Source: Cercis canadensis (taxonomy: Eukaryota > Streptophyta > Magnoliopsida > Fabales > Fabaceae). From it: a stretch of DNA of 64,000 bases. Both the position numbers and the translations under genes were made by a program. The stretch lies in the NCBI GenBank assembly GCA_003255065.1, contig QAOA01001289.1, forward strand, positions 765,554 through 829,553, written 5' to 3'. This document shows, one piece after another, positions 56,211-64,000 of this stretch. How positions within the stretch are numbered: position 1 is the stretch's first letter; every line of letters begins with the position of its first letter. The notes beneath the pieces were generated by a model. That model ran no database searches, was not told the origin of the DNA, and worked only from the letters and a program-made list of their open reading frames with translations.

Positions 56211-57799
56211 TGTGTGTGCCTGCAAAAACAGAGGAAAAACAGCCAAGTGAGTCGCAAAGATAACCAATTTAACAGCGTCAATGAGACAAAATCAGAATTG
56301 GAGTCTCAAGCAATGCTATTAATGATGGTGTTCAAAGGAATTTTCGTGTCAGAAATAGCAGTGCCCCAAAATTAACAAATTCTGCAAGTAAACACCTGCT
56401 GCCTCAACTAGCATTTAACAATAATCTATTCCAATTCCCGTATTTTCATAGTTAAGCAACAGCAAACCCACAATCATGATGCGAAAACATCCATTTCCCA
56501 TTAACAGTAAATCAGACTAAATGTCATTTCATAGGATTGCTATCCCCTATAAATTCCTCAGTAAATGCAGAAATGCAAACCCCAGCAATGATATGACAGA
56601 ATTCAGAATTAAATTCCCACATCAATTGTTCTTAAAACTAAATGGTAGTGCACACTCCTACTGCTGCAACTAGCATTTATCAACAGTCCATCTCAATGCC
56701 TGAATTTTGACAGTTAAGTGGGGGAGCACTATACTAAGAATGCAAAAATCACAATAGCATGAATGTTCAGTAAATTAGCAAGCTCTACAGCAATGGTTAT
56801 TAATGGCAACATTCCAAAAATATAGGGGGCTTTGCCAGAACAGATACCCCAAAATTAAATCCCAGTTGACAATCCTCATAAGTCATACAAAATAAAATAG
56901 GTAATGCAAAAGAACTAAATTAAAACAAACCAGGATTAACAATTGAAAATAAAGGAACAACTCGTACCTGTGAGTGGCAGTGATAAACTAGAAATGTAGA
57001 GGATAAGTGAACTGACTACTGTGGGCTGATGTTGTGCAATGGTGAATTCAATTAAGCAAGAAATTTTTAAGCTTAATGGGAGGGGTTTGGCCGGAAATAG
57101 GTGTGGGAGTGCCGGAGGGGTTAGGGATTTGGGAGTGATTGCAGGGAATTGGGGATTTCTACAGTGGAGAGTGAACCTGCGAAGCAGAGTTTTTGAAGTG
57201 TCACTGTAACACGCCCATAACACGGCCGTGTTGTCTGGGCATGTTGGGGGCCTAAGTATGAACACGGGAGTGAACACACGTGTGGCAGTGGGGGTGTTAA
57301 GGGACACGGGGACAACACGCCCGTGTATCAGGCCGTGTTCAAAGAGTGAAAAATTGCTTTAAGTGACACAGGGTAAACACGGCCGTGTTAATGGCCGTGA
57401 TGCGTGGCACGGGACGCTGAAGTACTTACCTGGAATGGACATGGCTGTCTTCTGGATGGTTTCATTCTGGACACTTGACACGGCCGTGTGACTAGCCGTG
57501 TTCTCCAATTGGAGTATCTGCAGGGTGCACACGGTGTAGAACACGCCCGTGTTCCTGTCCGCTGATTAGCATTGCTGTGAGACCAAAGCTAAAGCTCTAG
57601 TAACACCATTTACACCATCCAGACAAAATTTAACCAAAAAGAACAACAGCAAGAAAAATCCAATCATGCACTAACCAAATTAAACTAACAAAGCATAAAG
57701 ATAAGAACACTATGCTAATGCATTATACAAAAAAAGAAAAACATACGTTGCTAAGATAAACAAAATGAAAAGTAAAAGAGAAAGGATAGAGAGCTTAGG
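56211..57799 (-). other. Non-coding spacer of element F with CACGGCCGTG palindromes
   Basis: Lies between the pol tail and the ORF-1-like start. Between 57185 and 57565 the palindrome CACGGCCGTG occurs perfectly three times (57221-57230, 57378-57387, 57479-57488). Variants such as acacgcccgtgt and ggccgtgtt occur many times more. The rest is AT-rich with no recognised coding. Confidence 0.6.
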
Positions 57800-59101
57800 T
57801 TGCCTCCCAAGAAGCGCTTCTTTACAGTCCTTTAGCTAGACTTAGGTAGAGACTCTGATGCTCTTTCAGTCATCAGCTTGACCAGCTAGCCAATTTGAGT
57901 TTCAAGGTTGTGGATGGAGGCCTCTTCATTTCTCAAAGCTGTGTCAATGCCTTGGAACCGGCTTTCTGATGCTGTCATATACCTAGAAAGCTAATCTTCA
58001 ATGGTGAGCTTCTGTGGTGGGTTAGGAGATTGTTGAAATCCAGGCAAGGGACCTTGTCTTTGCTGCCCTACATTGCTCCAAGCAAAATTTGGGTGATTCC
58101 TCCACCCAGGATTATATGTGTTGGAGTAGGGATTGTTTGGCACTCGAGTTCCCAAGTAATCCGCTTGTTCTATTGCTGGTCCTGAGGTGGTTGCTTGACA
58201 TTCGTGATTGAAATGTCCCCTGCCACAAATATCACAACTCATCACAAGTGATGGTGGAGTAAGTCTGCCCATATCCTCAATCTTCTTTGTCAAGGCCTCA
58301 TTTTTTTGCCTCTAAAGAGGTGGCAGTACCCACGTTGTGCACTCCTCCTGATTTGGCCTTCATTCTTTGGGTTTCCCATTGGTAATGGTTCGTAGCAATG
58401 TCATCAATCAGCGTCCTCAGTTGTTCAGGAGTTTTGAAGCTTGTAGTTCCTCCTGAAGAGGAATCAATTAGCTATCTAGTCCTAAAACTAAGACCACTCT
58501 GAAACGTTTGCATCTGAACTCCCAAGTCCAACCCATGATGTGGGCATTTTCTCAGCAATTCATTCCATCTCTCCTATAGTTCGTAGAGTGATTCACCATC
58601 CATTTGCTGGAAGGAGAAAATATCATTCCTAAGCTTGACTGTTCTTGCTGGAGGGAAGTACCGGCCTAGAAATTTTTCAGTTAGCTCATTCCATGTCTTG
58701 ATAGACCCCGGAGGTAGTGTCTTCAACCATGACTTTGCCTTACCCCTTAGTGTAAAGGGGAAGACCCTCAGTCTAATTGCATCCTCACTAACTCCGTTGA
58801 TCTTGAAAGTATCACAAATCTCCAAGAAGTTTGTGATGTGAGTATGGAGGTCTTCATCCTGTAAACCATCAAATTGCACAAGCTGCTACACCATCTGGAT
58901 GGCGTTCGGCTTGATCTCAAAATTATTGGCTGTCACTGGAGGTCTTGTTATGCTGGACTCAGTTCCAACAGTTGATGGCCTTCCATAATCCCCCATAGTT
59001 CGTGGTCTTTCTTGGTCAGCCATGGTAGGTTCTTCTATGACAATAGGCTCAGATGGTTGGCCTTGCAATAGGATAGCCTTGTTCCTTGATTTTCTCACCA
59101 C
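57800..59101 (-). pseudogene. gag: Athila-like gag fused to the pol tail (element F)
   Basis: Starts MVRKSRNKAILLQ (first codon not certain) near 59101. It continues into the capsid domain: QFDGLQDEDLHTHITNFLEI, INGVSEDAIRLRVFPFTLRG, KSWLKTLPPGSIKTWNELTE and KFLGRYFPP, followed by LLRKCPHHGLDLGVQMQTF. The zinc knuckle CDICGRGHFNHEC (C-x2-C-x3-H-x4-C) and PYSNTYNPGWRNHPNFAW follow. Lesions: stops at about 58883, 58571 and 58468, and a frameshift in an A-run near 58303. After the NLETQIGxLVKLMTER stretch (about 57870-57910) the sequence jumps to ALLGRQPK-like codons (57800-57850), the last codons of Athila pol, so the whole of pol is deleted. Confidence 0.82.
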
Positions 59102-59294
59102 TGTACGTTTAATTTATGGGTTTAACTCAAGGAGCTTCTTCTTGCTACTTTGGGTCATGCATCAGAAAGACTAGTTACTGCAAAGATCAACCACAAACAA
59201 TGATAAGAAAGAGGTTCAGAGCTAACCAAAATTCAGTGAATGAAAAATAAAATGACTAGAGTAATAGAAAGTAAATGTTCCTAATATTATAGCT

Positions 59295-59312
59295 TCCCCG
59301 GCAACGGCGCCA
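59295..59312 (-). promoter_or_regulatory. Primer-binding site of element F, tRNA-Asp
   Basis: On the + strand TCCCCGGCAACGGCGCCA equals, base for base, the 3' end with CCA of plant tRNA-Asp(GTC) as I recall it. It is 6 bp from the LTR. tRNA-Asp priming is typical of the Athila lineage. Confidence 0.88.
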
Positions 59313-59318
59313 AAAACT

Positions 59319-60773
59319 TGATGTTTACTTTTATGAACTCGTATTCAATCGAAACATAGCTATAATCACTTTAGGCAAGTATACCCATCGTTTTGTAGAA
59401 TAGCTTGATTGAGTACGGATGTCGATCCCATGAGGAACTATAGCTATTAGTAATAATCTTTTTTCTATTATCTAATCTCAGAAATTCAGGTTGATAAATG
59501 ACTAACTAATCTAAAATAATATAAACAAGATAATAAAACAATAACAAAGAATTTGATAGATTTATCAATCGAAGGATAGGTCTAAATGAGAATCCCCCTA
59601 GGGCAAGCATTGCACTATCATCTTTAACTCAGTGGGCACCAATACTTTACTTAGACTGATGGGAATCCCTAAATTATGCCTTAATCTTTCTTAAGCAATA
59701 AGACATTTATTCCTAGGTTGATTGACTGAAATCTCTTCCTAATCAAAACCCCTAAGAAAGCATTAGTTTGTGTTTTATGGATTCCCTTAGTACATTGACT
59801 CAAATCAGAGGACTTATGTGAATCCTATCTCTAGTGATCCCAAGCAAATCCCATTGTCTACAAGTGATCTTATCCAAATTACAATTTCTCAATCTATAAA
59901 ATGGAATATGGTGCTAAATCAATGGCTAGCAACATCAACTTAACACAAATAAGAATCATTGACAAGTCCAAGAATTAAAGATGTATTCCCATTGAATCAA
60001 AAGAATCAGAATACAAATGTATTTCTGGGGTTCATCCTATCTAAATCTTTACAAGTAAGGATAAAATCTAATCAAAATAATACAGAGAAGACAAGATGGA
60101 ATCAGATGAAAACTCATTCTCATGAAGTTCTTGCAATGGGTTGATCTTCCATCTTGCTCTTCTTCCAACCTCTAGGGTTGGACTCCCGCCTCTGGCTCTG
60201 AATCGTGTCTTTAAATGTCCAAAAGACGGAGCTCCTTTCTCTCTATCTTTTATGCCCATATATACAGCTCTAAATGTAGGATTTCACCTTGTAGAAGCTC
60301 GAACACGGCCTAGACATGGCCGTGTTTACTTAAGATGGCTGGGCGTGTTGCTTGAAATATTTCTCTGGACCTCTGACACGGCCAGAAACACGGCCATGTC
60401 TCTACAACCGGGGGCGTGTTCCTCCTCTGGGTTGTCTCTGGACTGAGGACACGGCATCAACACGGGCGTGTTCTTCACTGACCCTGGCTGTGTTCCTCAG
60501 GAAACTGGAGAAGAGATTACTTTTATGCTAGACATGGGCGTGGACATGGCTATGTCACGGTCGTGTTCCCTGTCTGGACTTTGAATTCTTCTAATTTCTC
60601 TGCTCTTTTGCTCCAGAAATCCTTAAAACTCTTCTTTTTACTCAATCAACCCAAGAAACACCTGGAAACACAAATAGATGAGTTAAGTGTCATGTTTAAT
60701 GCAAATTTGCTCAAATCCAAGTAGGAATCCATTGATAAAACATGGAACTTAAAGGTCTAATAAGCACATATCA
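59319..60773 (-). repeat. 5' LTR of element F
   Basis: 1455 bp, tgatgtttac to cacatatca. The palindrome sites intact in the other LTR are altered here by CG to TG/CA changes (acatggccgtg near 60314, cacggccatg near 60388). Confidence 0.9.
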
Positions 60774-62006
60774 ATTCACCCTACTCATAAAATCAATAAC
60801 ATAGACCAGTTTTAAACTCTCAAGATCTCATAAATCATATCAATCAGTAATTCTAAGTTTGAGCATCTACATATTAAAGTGACTCCACTAATATTGGGCA
60901 AAGATTCAACTCACTCCATAATGGTCTCAAGAGTTTAGCACCAAGCTTTCCATACAAAGGTAAAGTTCATATCAATTAAATGGACAAAAAACAAGATTAT
61001 AACAAGAATCAAACTCACGTATAGATCATCAAGAAGAACAACAATTTAAGGCTGAAAAGTGAGCCCAAAAATGTTCATAGTAAACTAGAAAATAATACCA
61101 TGACACAGCAAACTAAATTCTTCAATCAACCCAATGTAAATCGCTAAGATTAAATTAGCCCAGTAGAAGCACCAAATAGCAGCATATGCAAAATGATCGT
61201 TGGTATGCAACTAATAGAAAGCAGAAAAGAAGAAAAATCAAGAGAAAATACCAATGCAGTAAAGTAACAGTAGAATACAAATATTGAAACCCCAAATTTA
61301 GAATGAATCATAATTGAGAGGACCCAATTTAGGATGAAAAAGATCCTAGTTGCTCTCCCTCTTCCTCACGGTGGCTTTTCTCCCTTGCTCTTTCACTCTA
61401 TTCATAGCTCTCTCTTTCTTTTGCTCCTGATGGCTCTCTTCTCTCTGGTCTCCTTTCTTGACCCTTCCTCTTCACTCAGCTCTTCTTCTCACTCTTTCTA
61501 TCTTTTCTCTCTTCTCTGCGCTTTTCCTTCTTCAGCTCTGTTCTCCCTTTCTTCCTCTACCGAGCTCCCCTTTTCTCTCTTTCATGATTCTCTTGCTCTC
61601 TCTAGATCTTTCTTTTCTTTTCCCTTTTGCCCATCTTTAGCTGTCCGTTCTTTTTGTTTTAAAAATCAAATCTTAAAAAAAAAAATTATCAACCAATGAA
61701 AACGATCTTTTATACTCAAGGTTCTCTCTTATTGACTCTTGCCAACTATTATGATGCAAACATTAAAAAAAAAAAAAAAAAAAAATTAAAATTTTAAAAA
61801 AAATGGAGTACAATTAAAATAAACACTTTTAAATAATTTTTTTTTTTAGGCATTGGAAATAAACTAAAAATAAATAAAAATAAAAAATTATGTAAAATTA
61901 AAAGAAGCCAAATAAAAAATTATTTTTGCATTTTCACTTTTTTTTTTTTATAAAAAAACTTGCACAAATTTTAAAAACACAGCCCAAACAAAATATGGTA
62001 TCTACA
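60774..62006 (-). repeat. 5' LTR of element B, segment 4 (LTR start)
   Basis: Resumes with attcaccctactcataaaatc, paralleling 12696-12738 and then 35305-36431. On the minus strand it begins TGTAGATACCATATTTTG at 62006. It contains the pyrimidine-rich block 61350-61640 and A-runs at 61764-61783. Confidence 0.85.
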
Positions 62007-62160
62007 TATACATGTGAGTTATGTAAAATCAGATGATAATCTTGCAAATCCATTAACAAAATCTCTAAACAGAGAAAAAGTTTGGAATACATCAAATGGG
62101 ATGGGGTTAAAGCCCAAAGAAAAACATAATACTTATAAGGATACCTTACCTAGTGATTAG
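62007..62160 (+). pseudogene. copia RNase H, C-terminal part after the insertion (element A)
   Basis: Reads HVSYVKSDDNLANPLTKSL, NREKVWNTSNGMGLKPKEKH and ends LPSD and a stop at 62160. It directly continues the frame lost at 10954 and matches element C at 13968-14115. This is the decisive evidence that 10955-62006 is an insertion. Confidence 0.85.
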
Positions 62161-62737
62161 AGATCCTAAGAACTAGGTTCAAAAGAAAAAAATAAATCAT
62201 AGAATAAGTCATGAGTCTGGGATACACCATATATTTAAGAGAATATTCTTCTTAAAAAACCATCTCTAAGGTGTAGATTTATCTATCTTGCAAAATGATG
62301 GAGGATAAGTTTTCTAAAACTCTTAATAAATTATGTAGCTCTTAAGAGTGGGGTGTCACAAAATTGCAAGAACACCTTTGACAAATTCGCCTATATGAGT
62401 ATTGTGAAGTGGGGCCGCTTCTATGAGAATAAGGGCTTAATTCTTGAATAATACTCATGAAACCAGGATAACACACAAATGCCGTTTTAATGTGCGGGCT
62501 TAGAGCTCTATATTGCACCTAGATTATTATGTGTAATATATATATATCTTGCCTCCCTTAAGTAGTCATAGTTAAAGCCAATAGACCACTATTAGCTCTG
62601 GAGCACATATATATATATTTTTACTAAATAGAGGTTTAAAGCAATGCTACCTCTATTATAGATAATAGTCTCTCTCTGCCCAAGTATCTACATGTTTGTG
62701 TTTTGTGTTTATTTTTTTATAAAAATAAGTGAGGGAT
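62161..62737 (+). other. 3' untranslated region and polypurine tract of copia A
   Basis: Collinear with 13456-13967 of element C (inverted), including gagtggggtgtcac. It ends with the tract aagtgagggat directly before the LTR. Confidence 0.78.
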
Positions 62738-63103
62738 TGTTGGTATTTTTATTAAAGATAAATATATTTGATTTCTTTAAATTGCTCCAACATCTTTGCA
62801 TTCATGCCTATATTATATTATATTATATATTAAAGCTGATTAATTTAGCTTCATTGGCTATTCGGTTATGGCTTTGTGATTGCATTATCAAATGCCTTAA
62901 AAGGAAAACGGTTCAGCTCATGGATTGGCCAACGTTCTCCTTCTCTTTAAAGCCAATGTTATTCTTCTCTTTAAGTGGCTAATGGGCTCATTGGTTTGTA
63001 TGCTTTGGTCCTTTGTTTTAAAAGCTTATAATATTTATTTAATTGTGACCAACGGCTAGGATTTAGAAAGATGGTACTCTATATATATATGTGTATGCTT
63101 CTA
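62738..63103 (+). repeat. 3' LTR of copia A, first part
   Basis: Starts TGTTGGTATTTTTATTAAAG and matches 5688-6050 closely. It is cut after atgcttcta (63103) by the start of another LTR. Confidence 0.87.
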
Positions 63104-64000
63104 TGATAACACATTATTTTATACTATTTGTTTCTCTTATACTTAGTCTTTTAGTGTGTGTTTCTAGTGATTTTTATGGCTTTTAGACATGTTTTGTAGA
63201 TTTGGACTTGTTGGTGCTTGTAGATTTTAATTGCTTAACTATTAAATTCTGGCACTGCTTACATTTTTCACCATATCTTTTGCTATAGATGTCTGATTTA
63301 TGTGATTCCAGTTTCGTTGGAAAGCTGACAGAAAATTCCACATTTCATATGAAGAGCCCAGAAGCTGATTCTCGCGTCTTGACAACTGAAATTCACGTGC
63401 AAGCAGTCCAGATTTTCTGCTCCGCCCAGCACTCCGCCCAGCATTGACTGATTCCTTTCCTTAGGGCTGCCTATTGAACCAGAGCATGTTTATTTGGGCC
63501 AACATCTTTTTTTGGGCTAGCACACATGACACTAGGGCTTGATCATGTTTTTACCATTAATAATTTAGGAAACTAGGTTTATTTTGTAATTAGGAAACCA
63601 TTAGGAAACCAAGAGGAGGCAGCTAGCTAGTATATATTCTCAAGTTGTTGAGGCAAATATACACAACCAGAGAGATACGAAATTCCTTGAGCTGCTGCTG
63701 CCTCCTATTTTCTGAGTTCGTTTTTCTACTTTTGCCTTGTGTTTAAGCCTTCAATGGAGGGCTAAGTTCGTTTGTAATCAATTCAAGAGGAGCCAAACTT
63801 GACAATCCAGAGTTCCTGTGCTTCAACCGGGTTTGATTTAATTTAATTTGAATTACTGCTTCTCCCCTTCTTCATGTGATTGAATGGTACTTTGATTCCA
63901 TGAGTTGTATGAATTTAAATCGGTTGATTAGATTCATAACAGTAATCAGATTGATAATCATACTTTAAAGGTCTTTAATATATGGTTAACTTGGATAATT
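63104..64000 (+). mobile_element. LTR related to solo LTRs 1 and 2, incomplete at window end
   Basis: Starts TGATAACACATTATTTTAT within copia A's 3' LTR, followed by cttatacttagtctttta and later gttggaaagctgacaga. A caatggagggctaagttcg block follows, in the same order as in the solo LTRs at 6825 and 42553. It is more diverged than those two are from each other. It may be a solo LTR or the left end of a full element beyond 64000. Confidence 0.7.

Larger units (their letters stand above)
52156..60773 (-). mobile_element. Athila-like Ty3/gypsy element F, non-autonomous, TSD ATTCA
   Basis: An 8618-bp element on the minus strand, flanked by ATTCA (52151-52155 and 60774-60778). The LTRs are 1442 and 1455 bp with TGAT...ATCA ends. 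It keeps a perfect tRNA-Asp primer-binding site, a decayed gag and an ATHILA ORF-1-like gene. Protease, RT, RNase H and integrase are absent. Over the first 210 bp about 8 LTR-LTR differences were counted, fewer than in E, so F is the younger insertion. Confidence 0.9.
10955..62006 (-). mobile_element. Tat/Ogre-like Ty3/gypsy element B, non-autonomous, multiply interrupted
   Basis: On the minus strand the element begins TGTAGATACC (62006) and ends TTATGACA (10955). Its two LTRs can be pieced together: left copy 10955-12738 plus 35305-36431, right copy 41898-42552, 43980-44184, 51195-52155 and 60774-62006. Each comes to roughly 2.9-3.0 kb once insertions are removed. The interior (36432-41897) holds a tRNA-Arg-like primer-binding site, a Tat/Ogre-type gag, a tandem-repeat array and a purine-rich tract beside the 3' LTR. 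It has no protease, RT, RNase H or integrase. The left junction reads ctat|TGTC and the right TACA|tata, so no clean 5-bp duplication is visible. Confidence 0.85.
5688..63103 (+). mobile_element. Ty1/copia retrotransposon A, split by a 51-kb insertion
   Basis: The 5' LTR (5688-6360) and the start of the 3' LTR (from 62738) are clear copies of each other: both start TGTT(A/G)GTATTTTTATTAAA and share the block tttgcattcatgcctatatt. Between them come gag, a WWADSGATR-type protease, integrase, reverse transcriptase and RNase H in copia order (protease-integrase-RT-RNase H). RNase H breaks off at 10954 and resumes at 62007 with exactly the residues expected from the sister copy C, so 10955-62006 is an inserted element. 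Every domain carries stops, frameshifts or deletions, so the element is dead. A solo LTR (6825-8249) and a later LTR (from 63104) are further insertions into it. Confidence 0.88.

Noticed and set aside
1-64000. CRISPR arrays, operons, ribosome-binding sites, tRNA or rRNA genes
   Set aside because: Nothing of the kind was seen. The tRNA-like stretches at 41877, 49936 and 59295 are primer-binding sites of retrotransposons, not tRNA genes.

Overview
This window is plant nuclear DNA, almost certainly from an angiosperm and probably a eudicot. It is AT-rich intergenic sequence built nearly entirely of transposable elements. No intact host gene is visible. The only host-derived coding sequence recognised is a duplicated first-exon fragment of a RABA5a-type Rab GTPase carried inside a DNA transposon. 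The plant assignment rests on Ty1/copia, Tat/Ogre-like and Athila-like LTR retrotransposons, a CACTA (En/Spm) transposon with both of its plant-specific transposase families, and primer-binding sites that match plant tRNA 3' ends.

The layout is a nest of insertions that can be unpacked from target-site duplications and broken reading frames. Outermost is copia element A (+ strand), with its 5' LTR at 5688-6360 and its 3' LTR starting at 62738. A is cut inside its RNase H domain by element B (10955-62006, - strand), a Tat/Ogre-like Ty3/gypsy element without pol and with LTRs of about 3 kb. B's left LTR is cut by copia element C (12739-35304, - strand, TSD AAACT), which belongs to the same family as A. 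C's 5' LTR is cut by a CACTA element G (16392-35095). B's right LTR is cut three times: by a solo LTR (42553-43979, TSD CTTAT), by Athila-like element E (44185-51194, TSD CAAAG) and by Athila-like element F (52156-60773, TSD ATTCA). Copia A also carries a solo LTR in gag (6825-8249, TSD CAAAC) and a further related LTR in its own 3' LTR (from 63104 to beyond the window).

Left of A (1-5687) lie the 3' end of another Tat-like LTR (to 2938), a small element bounded by GGTTCGGTTTGG-type sequence (3879-5150), and unclassified AT-rich DNA.

All retroelement coding regions are broken. B, E and F are non-autonomous: each keeps gag (E also a protease) but has lost reverse transcriptase and integrase. 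F additionally keeps a 525-codon ATHILA ORF-1-like frame with four stops and no frameshift. The CACTA element has the best-preserved coding: a TNPD-like gene (28926-32551) with several lesions, and a five-exon Transposase_24 (TNPA-like) gene (32656-34205) with one stop and one frameshift. Its left end is oddly duplicated (16392 and 18643) opposite a single right end. Assignments come from reading translations and repeat boundaries by eye; no database search was run.
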